NCBI RefSeq assembly: GCF_014805625.2
Contig: NW_023998457.1
Location: 3,644,460 to 3,708,459 of the forward strand
Length of the DNA stretch: 64,000 bases
Source of the DNA: Glossina fuscipes
Lineage: Eukaryota > Arthropoda > Insecta > Diptera > Glossinidae
Direction of reading: 5' to 3'
Part shown: piece by piece, positions 13,441 to 26,730 of the stretch
How the letters are laid out: every line of letters begins with the position of its first letter
Position numbering within the stretch: the first letter of the stretch is position 1
Made by a program: the position numbers and the translations under genes
The notes under the pieces: generated by a model
The model's input: only the letters and a program-made list of their open reading frames with translations
Told to the model about the DNA's origin: nothing
Database searches by the model: none

Positions 13441-16400
13441 TACTTGCCCATAACCATAATTAAAAATAGGCTATAATTTATTATAATTTATTATCAGCAG
13501 CAAATCTTACTTTAAAACTAATTTAATAATGTACATCAGATTCATTAAAGGCGAGCGTGATAATCCTGCATATATGCTCTTTCTATGGAAACATTGCTCA
13601 TAATCCGTATTAACATTAATCTAAAGCTCAACACTAGCATTTTCTACAATTATCTAAAATGTTAGGAAAAAAATATTCTTAATTAACCGATCGCCATGCC
13701 TACAGTTGCTACACCAAAATACTTTACAATTTTTCTATATCCCCAAGCGGTGGCGGGTACGAGCGATTCTTTATGAGGGCAACATAATTTTCATCCTTGC
13801 CTTATTGCGCTTTTGCTATTTTGAAGCAATTAGAGCATGAAATATTTATTCATATAAAGGAACACTTTTCCACACTAATTATGTTCACACTTTAAACTCA
13901 TTAAGCAACGTGAAGCATTCTCTGGCATTCTCACTGGGTTGCTGACCATTGTCGAATTTTACATTATACTAAGAAGAAAAGCACAGACTCAGAGAGCGGA
14001 AGAAAGCTGACTATTACATTAGGCATCAAATCAATCAGAGACGTAGTAATAGAGGTTACATTCTATTTCGTTAAATAGAGTGTTCAAGCAAAGAGTACTG
14101 CGCTCTCTCTTAATCACTGTGAAGATTTAATGCCCGTCGCGACAACTTTGCTTGGCTTTTAGATCATCCTGCAAAGTTTTAGAGTAATAATCTAACATAG
14201 ATGTGGACGGATGGACAAATAAATCGGTTTATATTATTTAGAGCATATACTTCCACACGCTCATCACTGAATTGCGAAAGTCAGCCACAGAATGGTAAAA
14301 ATTGATTTTATTTATCAACATAGTTTCCCTCAATAAGGTCCGTCTACTTTTGTGAAAAGGAATTTGTCAAAACCCTAAAAGTATACTTCAATTTCCAGCA
14401 TAAACCTAATCACTTGATCTAGTTTTTCTACCAGCAGATTTCTTTAGAAATTTGCGAGCAGATAAAATTTGCGGGGTGAAGATGCGGGAAATATGGTTAC
14501 TATGACAGCAATTCGACGTTCAAATGATACAATTCTTCCACTGTAGCCATTTCTTCGCCGTTTTTTTTCGGCCATTGCCTCTTTTGCTCAAATAAATATT
14601 CCATATAACGTTCACTATATATCTTTCCTTCCATTTCATATATATAGAGTCGGTGCATGGAATACTGACCACATCTCAAATTATGGTCGGTCGACTATTG
14701 CGCTTTCATCACGTCCTTTTTGTCCAATAAATTGAAAGTTCGGTTATGGAGACACGTTTCGTATGTTATCACATATCGCATGAAAAAAATTCTCGCTATT
14801 ACTATCACTCTGCTCCACTTGTTGCGCTGAATTGAAATTTTTGTCCTGCGATGAGTAAAAGCGGCAATATTTCGGGCAAAAAATTTTTCACACCGATATT
14901 TTTCATTCACAATATTGCCTTTCGGTAAATTTGAGATGCCAGCTACCTTTTGTAATTCATTTTTCGAGTAGCGCGAATTTCAAAATCGAACTTGGGTTGT
15001 CCAGTAAATTTTGCCATATATACGACCTCGCTTAAGATCAGCGAGCCAACGAGAAGAGCACTGGACGGAGAGGAGTTGCTATAACACTTTTCAAGCCAAT
15101 TCTTTGAAGAAACACCTTAAGTCAACATACGCAATTCGAAATTTCGCGCAGCTGCCAGTTAGGGTTGCTATCTCGATTTCTCAAGCCCATGATCGTGCGC
15201 AGACATAAGGAAGCTCTAATTATTCTACTACTATGCTCCAACTCACGCAATATTAAGATGGGTTAAATGTCTTGTGACGACACTTATATCGTATGAAGTC
15301 AAGGTATATGTGGCAGCTTGACTATATCTCAAAAAACATATTAGAGCTGGATGTCGATGATTGGGTTAGATACGTCTTCAATTGGCACCGAATAACGCAA
15401 ATTTCGTCAAAGATTTTAGCACCTGGCCTTCCATCGTTCCAGAGTCTCAGAGAAATAATCTTTATTCACTTACCTTATTTATACCTGTACGTCAAAATAT
15501 TTATATGAGAAAATACAGTTCATCGGATCCAGACGTACGATGAATGTAAGTCTTCCCGTCTATAAATAACTACTTAAGATTGTCAAGACAACCTGTTGTT
15601 GAATCCGTGAAGTTATGGAACTAGGTATCTCCTGCTTTTTGACGGAGGATCATATCTCTAAAAATAATATGGAAAAACATAATCTATGCGTAAGTCTCGA
15701 AAATTATTGATCTATTATATGGTTTTAGGAATTCTGGATGTAAACATTTATTCTGCGATAGTGGCTACAAGAGTAGAAGGAAAATTCATAGAATGAAGAT
15801 ATCGTTTAATAAATATTCGCACTCAAGTGTTGCGCTTATCAACATTGTATGTTGGCATTCATCGGAATACGAGTATTAAGAATCTTGTATGTAGAGAGAA
15901 TGAAAAAAAAAAGAAAAATTAAAAATTTGATACTTCATGAATGCATCTTTTTTGTGTCTTCTTTTTTTTTTTTTTTTTTTTTTGGAAAACCCATTTTACA
16001 AAAGTACTTCCTTTTGAAAATGTAACCGCAAAAGTTTTTAATTTGTGTTTGGTAACGAAAACAAAAAATGTAATTAAATTTCAACTTAATTTAAGCTGAT
16101 GTTTAAAAAAAAAAAAACACATACACACACTCACACACACACATATGCACATTCAAACGTAGCACAAGAATATCCTCGAAACGGTACAGAATGTATTTAA
16201 CATAAATATTATGTGGTTGGATGCATGGTTGATATGAGCCAACAACAATTCACAGAACATAATCAACAAAAATTTTAACCAACAATTACAGACAACGTTA
16301 CCCGCCACCATAAAGACAAAGATAAAAAGGGTTTTTAGAACTTTTTAAGCAGCCAACGAACCGAAAGGCAATTTTTTCTTCTCCTTTTATTTTTTTCTAT

Positions 16401-16470
16401 TTTTGCTTTTTGCCTTTTTTCAACTGACACATTTCGTAACAATAACAAGAGCAAAAAAATAATATGTATA

Positions 16471-16502
<32 letters not shown>

Positions 16503-17004
16503 CATAGAGATATGTGAATATATGCGCGCACATAATATAGCGATTTAGAATATTTAGCCTCACATATTATTTTTAAATTTTGCACTCCTTTAAGTCATTC
16601 TGAATGCATTTGACAGCCGTGTATGGACTATGTTTAGAGTGAGATTTATTTCATACATTAAAAAAGAATTTGGTTTTGTTCAAAAAACAAAAAAAAAAAA
16701 CATTTGTTCATTTAAAACAGAAACTTCAGGCTTTAGGGGAAATACTCTTTGTTCTAAACGACTTCGAGATGATAGAACAAAAAATTGGCGAGCAAAGATG
16801 AAAGAGAAAAAGGAAAAGGAAAAAGGAAAAGGAGGGCGGCTATAATTGTACGTTGTAATGTCCACTTCATGTTCCCTGGCGTTAACACTCTATACAATCT
16901 TTTCATCTCAAAAAAAGCGTTAGATAATGTAATGCGTATGCTATTGCAAGGAAGAAAAAAATGCATCTATAAAAGGCGGTGTTAAGCAAGTTTACCATTA
17001 TTTT
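13441..17004. other. Gene-free, probable old transposon remains at 14.5-15.5 kb
   Basis: Segments of 14,500-15,530 have less biased composition and short ORFs on both strands (14,695-14,910 minus; 15,011-15,208 and 15,293-15,508 plus) that look like broken element coding, but I could not name a family. The rest is AT-rich with T, A and CA runs (15,960; 16,106-16,142) and TA at 16,464-16,505. Confidence 0.45.
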
Positions 17005-17527
17005 ATTCAAAAAAAAGACCACAGTCTACCATTAAATGCTCTACATCTCTTTGTAGTTATTCGTATAACAACTTTTCAAAATACGATCGTCTATAGGAAG
17101 AGGTCGAAAAAGTACCTCGATTGGAAACGTTTTCCAAAGCGTTCATGCTTGACGCAAAACATGTGGGTGTACCATAATGCATCAAAATATCACACAAGAA
17201 AGCCGGACGGACACACGGACAAACAGGCTGAAATCAATTCAGAAAGTGTTTCTCAGTCGATCGGTGTAATAAAAGGACAAAAGGACACACGGACAGACAA
17301 TCTTAAATCAATTCAGGCAGTGCTTTTCAATCGATCGGTATAGCAAAAGCATAAAACGACAGACGGACAGGTGAACAGACAAGCTTAGACCGATTCAGAA
17401 AGTGATTCCCAATTTTATTCGATATAATAGAAAGGGGCTTTATCTCAAGCCATTCTGCGTATGGTGCGTATACTCACACACACACACTTAATATAACCTT
17501 GTACCACAACTCACGTAGGGTGTAAAA
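17005..17527 (+). repeat. Family A repeat
   Basis: Starts ACCATTAAATGCTCTACATC and ends TACCACAACTCACGTAGGGT. The interior GACGGACAG...CAATCGATCGGTATA unit is repeated three times within about 250 bases, an internal duplication. Confidence 0.7.
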
Positions 17528-17859
17528 AGAAAGGCAATAAAATGTGATTTTTTCCAAAGCAAGCATTGTTGGTTTTTTCTTTCGCAACATCTCTACGGAT
17601 GATTCACATAAATTTATTAAGAAAACTCCTTTTAAGATTATGCGATGATAAGGCCTTAGTTTTTCCTTCCGTAGTTTTCCGCAATTTTTCAAAATAGTTA
17701 CATAATAAACCACGTAATACTCAACCACTTCTAAACATACCTCTCAAATCGATTTTATATACTTTTCCAAACCTTTTTTTTTTATTCGTAGGTTAAATGT
17801 AAAAAGCGAAAAACAAAATAAAAATATTACTATCAGCTAAAGCTTACGTTCAATATCCT

Positions 17860-18672
17860 ACACCCTACTTCAGTTAGAGGCGATTTCCTATTTACTTTGC
17901 TAAGAAAATCCTTCGAATTGGATCTTGGGTGCATATAAAGACATACCTTTCGTGAGAGCCCTTATAATGGAACATGAACCGAGGTGGTCCATGTTTAGCT
18001 AGCAAATGATTTTCTTATCAAAAATATTATTATTATTCATTTATTTTCATTGTAAAATGATAAAAGTTAGACTTTCTTCCCATAGAATGGCTTACCTTCT
18101 TCAAGAACCACTATATATTAGGGTATCAAATAAATAGGTTTGCATGATCCAAATTCAGGTTTACGCCCAATTATTACTATTACGAAATAATTTCATCACA
18201 AAATATGAAAAGTTTGATTTTTTTGCCATACATAAATTCATTCATTTTCGTAGGGCCGTTCACATGAATAGTCCATCCGCAGCAAATATTTCACTTATGA
18301 AATATTATTATTTAGGTATGTTTTTCGAGAAGTTTTGAAAATTTCAGTTTCTTTCTCACCTAACGAGCTCTTGCGGATTAAAATATTGTATGGGGAGGAC
18401 ACTTGCGAAAGTGGACCGATCCAATCTATTTCTAACAGAGTTTACCATTAGGCCAAAATACATCAGTGTGTTAAGTATAACAAAAATTGGCTACCTGTTC
18501 AACTACGTGGGCAAATATCAGACAGACAGGCCGACGGACAAAGTGATACTAAATCGATCGGTGTATTAAAACTTGAATCTATCTTTGATCCGTCTGCGTT
18601 CATATGTGTGTGTTACATGTGTCCGCATAAACTTAATGTAACCCTGTACCGTAAGTTTTGGATGGAATAAAA
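17860..18672 (+). repeat. Family A repeat
   Basis: Starts CTACACCCTACTTCAGTTAG. Ends with TTAATGTAACCCTGTACCGT just before a diverged terminal repeat. GACAGACAGGCCGACGGACA and AAATCGATCGGTGTATTAAA cores present. Confidence 0.7.
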
Positions 18673-19367
18673 AACAAAACGTTAGTAATTTTTTAGTATT
18701 CACCTACATATATAATATATACACTTTGTACTCACCTTGGATTCAGCACTTAGGATATCGTCATCTGCTTGCAGAAAGTTTGCGATTTTATAAACTTTTT
18801 ATACTTTTCTTTTTATTTATTTTATTTTACTTACTACTGCACTCTTAGGGACTAGTGAAAGGAGGAAAAGTATCAAGTTTGTCATTCCATATGCGAAATC
18901 CAAAAATATACGACAGTTACAGTGCAAAAACACTTATAGGAAATAAAAAATTTTGATAAATAACTCTTAGGTCCAAAGATTTACTCAAAAAATTGTAATC
19001 CAAAAAATTTTCAACAAATTCGTTGTACATTTTTAGTAACATTTCTGTCATTTAATCGTGTGCCGTAGCCATCTAAATGGTCAAATGGCCTTGCTCATCC
19101 AAACTTCTCGAAAAGTCAATTCACGTATCTTTTTGATTGAAAACAATAGCATAGTTCTTCATATATCCAATGATTTTGTGTTCTTTATGCGATAGCTGAA
19201 GAGCATCAACTCAGCATAGTTGCATTTGGTGAAATGAGAAAAGTACCGATAAATGAGATATTGAATAGCTAGATATACATTTGAGCAATGAATCAACCTA
19301 CGAAAGCCATATCGATAAAAATTTATATAAAAGCCACAAGGGTCTGCTGTTAATAATTCGAGCTTCG

Positions 19368-19660
19368 AGTGAATTGAAAACGACTGGGTTAGATTGAATG
19401 TAAACTGAACTAAGGTAAATCGAAATCGAATGAGGTAAACTAAATTGAATTGCATTTCAACTGAACAGAATTGAATCAAAGTCAACTGAACTGAAATGAA
19501 TTGAATTGAATTACATTTAACCTGAACTGAATTGACTCGAAATTATTTGACTTGAAATCAAGTGAATTGAATTAAAAGCAATTGAACTGAACCCAGCTTC
19601 ACTAAGCTGAAATGAATTGAATTGAAAGCAATTAAATTGAATTGATTCGAACGAAATGAT
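19368..19660. repeat. Degenerate ATTGA/CTGAA pentanucleotide array
   Basis: About 290 bases dominated by variants GAATTGAATT, AACTGAACTG and GGTAAACTAAATT with a 5-base rhythm. Strongly decayed. Confidence 0.75.
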
Positions 19661-19859
19661 GAAAGACGCAACGCTGGAGAATAATATTAATATCTTCGAA
19701 ACTACGAATACGATGCATGGTTTGGCCTTGTAGCGTAGCTCAGTTTCGTTCCATTTCAGGTTTATTTTGGAAGATGATACCTATACGGTTCTTCCGTGAA
19801 TATCCTACACCATCTTATAGTTGTTTATACAAAGGCTTTTTCAGAAGTAACTGCAAAAA

Positions 19860-20280
19860 CAAGCCCAATTCGAACGATTTGCAATAATATTCGTCGTTGT
19901 GCCAAAACGCGCTGGTGTACCAAATTTCATGGAAATATTTTAAAACATGGCGGCTTTTAGATCGCACAAAAGGAACAGACATACGGACAGACAAGTTTAG
20001 ATCATGAAATTTCATAAGAATATTTCAAACATTGCGGTCTGTGGACCAAACACAAAAGAACAAGAGCGAAGGGCGGACGGACAGACAATCTTAAATTATG
20101 AAATTTCATGAAAATATCTTAAAAATTACGGCTTCTGAAGCGAGCACAAGAGACTAAGAGGAACGGACAGGCAGGCAGATAACTTCGGTCTATCTTAAAT
20201 CTCTCTGCGTGTTGCATACATCCGCATAAGATTAATATACTCGTTTACCACCGGAACAGGCGTAAGATATAAAGATAAAT
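19860..20280 (+). repeat. Family A repeat, 3' part with repeated units
   Basis: The segment CAAATTTCATGGAAATATTT followed by the GGACAGACAA core occurs three times in diverged form (19,921; 20,010; 20,098). The copy ends with TTAATATACTCGTTTACCAC. Confidence 0.6.
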
Positions 20281-21068
20281 TTCGATGATATATCTTCATA
20301 TATATATATATATATATAGATATATATATATAAATATGTACATATAAAGCTTTTATTACTAAAATCTGCACTTTTTGTCCATGCGGTTGCAATATACAAT
20401 TTTAAATTGCTTGGCAACCACTTCATTTGATGTCTGTTGCTATTGAAAATCGCATTAAAAAACATCAAAGTTATAATGAAATCAAGAAATCTTTACAATT
20501 GCAATCAACTAACATCCATTTGCCGACATGTCAACACAATTGTTGATGAATTCTTTTTTTAAAATACTACAAGAAGATGTTAGATGAAAAAGTGCTCTTG
20601 ATAAATCTATTCAAAAATAATCAAGAATTTTTCCGTAATAAATTCGTTTAATTTAAATGAGCTTTTATTCCCTAAAGGAATATGAAGACCAGTCAAATAT
20701 TTGTGATGTGATCATTTTAAAGAAAGGCATTCATGATTCGTTCTAATGGGATGCATATATAACTTTGAACTGACGTTCATGCAATTATAGAATGTGTTTG
20801 TGCAATAATTTCCTCTAGTGATTTGTACAGCTTCTTGTTCTTGAAACTAATTTAAAGTTTCTTCTCCATCCAAATACATATAGATATATTTTGCCTGTAT
20901 AGTTAGTTGTGCATGGTACGTGGTGTCGTAGGTATTTTAGATATGAAAATGCTTTGGCATTTTAATATTTACCCTCATTCTTGATATTTAATTAATTTCG
21001 GTTGACTGGTTATTATATATAAGTTGAATTTTACTTTGAATTCAACAGACAGAAAGAGAAAGAAATAG

Positions 21069-21109
<41 letters not shown>

Positions 21110-22149
21110 ATTTTTAGGGAAATAAACTTTCAATGCACTCTTGAAAGTTCAATATTGCAGAATGTGTTAAGATGAAAAAGAACGTATTTCAAAGTTAAGC
21201 TCATATAAATGCTTATTTATATATATATCTATAAATATATATATATATATATAAATATATATTTTTTTTTTTTATTTTGTTTTTCTTTAGAAAAAAAATT
21301 AAAAAATGGAAACTAACTTTACTATAACTATATCAACAAAATCCAAACAGACAATAGAGATTTTATCCATTTTATAAAAAGTTTATAATTTCAGGTTCGG
21401 TAAGTACTGCGAATACAATAAAACATGAAAGAGTTTCCCTTAAATGTATTCCTTACTTTTTTTTTTTTTTTTACAATATATTTTATCGTACAAGCAAACA
21501 AAATATCTTTAATGATTAAAGAAAAAGAAAAACATAAAAAAAAAAAGAAGAAAAAAAAAAAGAGAAAAACAACTAAAATCGTTTTCTTAATCAAACTGAA
21601 CACAGCAACGCCAACAACCTGTTGTTATGATAAAATCATTAACTCTGCTACCAAACCATTAAATCTTCGAATTGAAACGTGATTATTGTTGTTTTCTGTT
21701 AAAAAGAAGCATTTCTCAAACATTTCTCACTTCACCTTGGTAACTTTCGTTCGAACTATAATTCACGCTGACTTGAGCTTGAGGCGGAGATAAGCATTAC
21801 ACTTGATAGTTATATATGAGTAGAACTGGGAAGCTTTTTTTTTCTATATAAAAAGATCATTATAAAGGATCCCTTACCCCCTATCCAATAACCGCAGGTA
21901 TTGCTGAATCGTATATAAAGGAAGGAAGGCATTTACAGAAACTTAATTTGTAACTGCATCGGACACAATTTAATACCAAGATTTTTTAAGAAAAACTTCC
22001 CAAATGGTGTTTCTTCCTAGGTGTGGTATCTTTGAAATTTATTCATTTAAAAAGATTCTGATCAAAGTTCATGAAATATACGACATTTAATTATAAGAAA
22101 GCAAATGGATTCGTTCCGTTTTTTGATCAAGTACAACGTTATTTAAAAT
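20281..22149. other. Gene-free AT-rich DNA
   Basis: TA tract 20,299-20,334, GA tract 21,054-21,106, TA/T runs 21,220-21,275, paired T and A runs at 21,458-21,472 and 21,537-21,562. No gene seen. Confidence 0.6.
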
Positions 22150-22450
22150 ATATTTGTTCGAACGCTGAATAACCGAATACCACCATTATATATAGTTTTT
22201 TGCCACTTATCGGGTAACTTGTGTAAGCTACAGCGAGAAACCAAACATTCACCGTCAACTTCTGTCAAAAACTGACCTGCTCAATATGATTGCATCAAAT
22301 GGTAATCGGAAGCGGCCAGGTCCGGACAAGATGCAAGATGCGGTAGGATTTCGCATCCCAAACTGAAAATTATTTCCTTGGTTGTTTTTGCGGCGACACG
22401 GACGGACGTGCGTGAATTTTCTTCAAGACCAAAATTTTTTGCCTAACATA
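22150..22450 (-). pseudogene. mariner transposase C-terminal relic
   Basis: Minus-strand translation includes LGCEILPHLASCPDLAASDY then HLMQS, matching the mariner block LGWEVLPHPPYSPDLAPSDYHLF that contains the third catalytic Asp. It is followed by LHKLPDKWQKTIYNGGIRLF, the end of the protein (LPERWEKVV..DG). An in-frame stop follows HLMQSY. I did not identify the N-terminal half or the terminal repeats. Confidence 0.75.
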
Positions 22451-23691
22451 TACTAAACAACTTTCTAACTGGTTCGTAGCTTACCGTATTATCAAACCAA
22501 GTCAACTTAATCATTTCCGTAGCTTTAACTGCATTGTTTTCCAGGTTAATACAGTTAAAACCAGAGAAAAACGCAGTGCCGTGAATGGCGTCCATCTCCA
22601 TAAGGTTTGATATATACTGAACAACCGCTTGTGAGCAACTGGAACTTACATGGTCCAAACATCAATATCTAAGCTATGTATATCTGAAATTTCGGGGAAA
22701 TTGAATCCGTCAGATATCTTTTACATAGCAAACAATTTCAGCAACACGAATTCGTGGGCATACCTAATGCGTTAAGCATGGAAAAGAAGAAGCACTTCAG
22801 AGAGGACAAAAACCTCTCGTAGAGTCACCCATCGATGTAGGAAGAGAAGGGACCGATTACATTCGAAGCGATTTAGATCAATCATGTTGCGAAGAATTTG
22901 GTTTCTAAGATAGCCCAAGTTGTCGCTAATGGATCCCTACCGGTTACGAGCATTCCATCGATCCCGAGAGACCTTTTGTAACTAAAGCTAACAGAAACTG
23001 TCTCAAGATAAACCGATATATTTACAACTCTTTTGAGTTATTTTGCCTTTAAATCGTGCTCGATTTTCATCGCACCAAATGCGAGATTACAATGACCTAG
23101 AAATGAGATCTTAATTTCTTTAATCATAATTATTACTTTGCAAAAAATATTAGTTAACTTATCTTCAATTAAAATGAACGCTAGAAGAGAGTCTCCGTCT
23201 AATGATAAGGTGCGAAAATTATTTTTTCTTTTTCATTACTTTCAAGCTGCCCGCTATTAATATACGATGGTGGTGAAGAGGTCCGAAAGTGGGGGTAGTA
23301 GTTCGACTTAAAGTAAGAACTTGGAAGTGCAAACATTTGGAACAACTGGAAAAAAACACTGCAGGATGGTTGTTTCAAACGGAAGCCTTTAAAAAAGGAG
23401 AAGTTGCTTTGTGCGTCACATGCACAGCTTCTTTAATCCCTAAGATATCCTTCTTGCAAGTCGACTTAAAGAACTTCTGAAGGATGTCTAACAACTAACA
23501 AAAATCGCCCAAAAATTTAACTTCGACTTCGACACCAATTTAGAATTTCGTCACTGTTACATACATTCAGCATGTTATACGTGGAATTTTTATTTCTTAT
23601 GTTCTGATTATGCGCATAGTGACGACACCCTGTTTTATAGATAGGAAAATAGGAATAAAAATAAAATAAGTGAAAACTTTATAGTCAGGTT
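22451..23691. other. Gene-free flank of the mariner relic
   Basis: Short ORFs at 22,443-22,658 (minus) and 23,289-23,480 (plus) have near-normal composition but no match I recognise. They may be further fragments of decayed elements. Confidence 0.4.
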
Positions 23692-24440
23692 AGGTCGACT
23701 ACTAAATACCCTGCACCACCTTGTCTATCACAGTTCTTATTTTTACACACAATACTTAACAGAAAAATTATACCCTAATTTTATAGGAGCATACCGTTAT
23801 GGGACTGTATATCAAAAATTACATCTCTTTGCAAACGAAGCGTTGCGTTACGTTAGAATAGTTGTGCCGAATAGTTTCAAAAATTTATATTATATCGTAT
23901 GTTCTATTACTATTATGGGTTAATTTTCATCATAACATAGTAAAATGTAGACTTATCTGCCTTATAAAGGATTAATTTTCGTAAAATCCTTACATAGGGT
24001 AAGATCCAAAAAATAGGCGGAGATGGTTTAAGTTTGGTACAGTTAATTTTTTCATATTAACTTATGTTAACTTGAGTTTTCGTTATATGAGAGGGGATTC
24101 CAAAATTGCTTCAGCCGGTCCAAAGAAATGCTATTACTTAACTGCTTTTGCTGAGAAGTTTGGAAAATTAAAATTTTTTTCCATACAACGACTTTTCAGA
24201 ATCGGGTGGGGAGTGGTCGGAAAAATTGACCGATCCGAAACATTTGCAACAACGTTCGTCCTGGGGTAAAACAGCCTCCAACACAAGGCTACGCACAGAT
24301 AGACAGACAGGCTTAGATCAATTCAGTTTTTGATTCTGGAACGTTCAGTTTAATAGGTGCTCCTATCTTAAGCCCTTCTGCGTGGTACATACGTCCGCAC
24401 TAACCTAATACAACCTGTAACGTAACTGGTGTAGAGTACA
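23692..24440 (+). repeat. Family A repeat, near-complete copy
   Basis: Starts TTAGGTCGACTACTAAATAC and CCTGCACCACCTTGTCTATC. Ends GTAACGTAACTGGTGTAGAG. The core AGACAGACAGGCTTAGATCA is intact. Confidence 0.75.
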
Positions 24441-24693
24441 ATGAATTGTGGCATTGTAAGCTAAACGAACACAAGGCGTTTTTACTTTAAGGCTACTACT
24501 ACACAACAGGCAGTCTACCCTTTTGCTGCTTGATACTTGATTTTTTGGCTAGATTTTTGACCATATTTCAGTGATGCCCATATCCTGATCCCTCAAGCGA
24601 CAATTAACTAAAATCTCTTGAGAGACGGGAAATAGTTCCAGAAACTTTGTAACTTAACTATTAGGCAAACTTACTAGCAGTGAAAATATATTA

Positions 24694-24830
24694 AGGTCCG
24701 ACTGAGTGGCCGTGTAGACAAAGAGTCTCCGGCAAATAAAGCAATGGTCGTGAGTTCAAATCTCCAATTCGGTAGAGTTTTTAATAAAGCAGATAACCTT
24801 AGACGCTAGGGCTTTAAGATTTTAGTCTTA
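24694..24830 (+). repeat. tRNA-derived SINE-like copy
   Basis: Head GTCCGACTGAGTGGCCGTGT, then AATGGTCGTGAGTTCAAATC with a B-box (GAGTTCAAATC), then the shared tail GGTAGAGTTTTTAATAAAGC. Confidence 0.65.
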
Positions 24831-25299
24831 GGATTTTATTATTGACAATCTTCGCTTCCACTTTCCAAGTATACATGTATTTCGTATGCAGGTAAGATCC
24901 GTTTAATCTATATCTAGATACTAAGCCCCTCTCATAGTGGCAATAATAAAAAGTATTACTTCAGACTAATTGCAAAGAGAAATTTCGCCTGAAAAATTTT
25001 ATACCTACTAATCCTTCATTTGTGAATCTCTGGTTTAATGCATTATTATTATAGAAGTGGAAATAAATGCGTACATATATATATATATATATACAGATAC
25101 ATAAACATATAGATCAACAGAGACATAATTACATTACGGGCAATAAAAAGAACTAATACAGAATTTAAATGTAAACATAAAATTGTATATGTGTTTATGA
25201 GTTTAAAGAAAAAAACTTTAAGAGCCTCGGATGATTGACTTGCTTGGCAACGCACTACGAAACCGAACTCGCACGTTACCTTAGCTCTTCATCATAAAG

Positions 25300-26474
25300 A
25301 GAGGAGTGAACGAGAGAGAGTGAGAGAGAGAGTGATAGATTGGGAGAGGGGGGAGGGGGAGAGAAAGAGAGGGATAGAGAATTCAAAGAAAACAACAAGA
25401 AATCTAAAAGGGTGCGTCTGCACCTTTTTGTTGTTTTAGTGCTTCGCACATTACAAAGTACAAAAATCATTGTCATTGACATTGCCGTCATGTTCATGAC
25501 CGACAAACCACATTTATATGAATATATATATATGTAAGCAAGTCAAGCAAGCCAAGCACATACATTAGCAGTAAAGAAGCACGAAGAACCAAAAGAAACA
25601 TTTGCCGTAGTTTCCTGATTTAAGGAGGAAAGGGGGAAAAACTAGTATAAAAGTATGTAACATACGTAGAAAGTAAAATGCCAAAGTAATCAACCTCTGT
25701 AATACTTGTGAATCTCATTTACTGCAAAAACAACAAACGCACACACACACACACATACGCACATGCACATATACACGTTGACGCGCGTACATAGGTTGTA
25801 AAATGCTGTGATGATAATAATGACAAAGTCCAACCTACAAGACATGAAAGGAACGACGACAACAACGACTACTACGACAACGACACGCACCAGGCACTAA
25901 ACACTGGGGTGCTCGATATATTGACGACAATGCTGCACATGCTTATTAAGAAATGTTAGTATAGAAAGGTAGGTAGAAATGTGTGTATTGAAAACATGGA
26001 CGGACGGACAGATAAACTGACTAACTGACTGAGAGTGCATAATTACATTGAAACACTCCAGGGGGAACTAATGCGTCAGGTCACAAATATATGACGTAGA
26101 CTCCCTTCTGGTATTACGCGTTTTCTTCATATACATGTCGTGCCTTTATATATGTGTGCGCATTGCTTTGTATATCTATTTGTATTATTTATGTTTATGC
26201 ATATAAATATGCAAGTAGATGCGTATATGCATGTGCATGTGCATATGCACGTGCATGTGTGCGCATGTATGTTTATGGATAGTTCTGTATGATTGTGTGT
26301 ATAATGGTCTTTTACATTACACATTAAGTTCTCCTTTTTTCGTTTCCTTAGTTCCAATGCTGAGTGCTTTTGCTGCTGTTGTTATTATTGTCGTTGTTGT
26401 TGCTATTGGTGTTGCTGTTGCTGTTAATTTAAAAGGGTCGTTTGTTTCTTTTGCAAATATAAACAAGCATATAC

Positions 26475-26508
<34 letters not shown>

Positions 26509-26693
26509 TGCCTTGATTTTTATAGTCGACATAATTTTCGAAATGGTTTTTAAGTTGAATTTAATGTTATGTGAAGTAATTTTTGCACAGATTGCTTCTT
26601 ATAGAACGATAGCAGCAACAAGAACAACAACAACAACAATAACAACGATAATAAAAATAGCATAAACAACAAAATCATTACTTCAGCATTTTA

Positions 26694-26724
<31 letters not shown>

Positions 26725-26730
26725 TAGCGC
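25300..26730. repeat. Microsatellite cluster
   Basis: Holds GA/GGGGGA runs (25,311-25,375), CA (25,738-25,755), GAC/ACG triplets (25,850-25,890), GCATGT steps (26,220-26,270), GTTGTT and GTTGCT triplets (26,370-26,430), AT (26,475-26,510), ACA triplets (26,610-26,640) and GA (26,699-26,724). ORFs here are repeat readings. Confidence 0.9.

Noticed and set aside
19159..19485. A 108-residue minus ORF
   Set aside because: Half of it is the degenerate pentanucleotide array; no recognisable domain.
26219..26665. A 148-residue plus ORF with hydrophobic Val/Ile runs
   Set aside because: The Val runs come from GTT/GTC triplets and the Ile/His/Tyr runs from CATATA repeats. It is microsatellite DNA.
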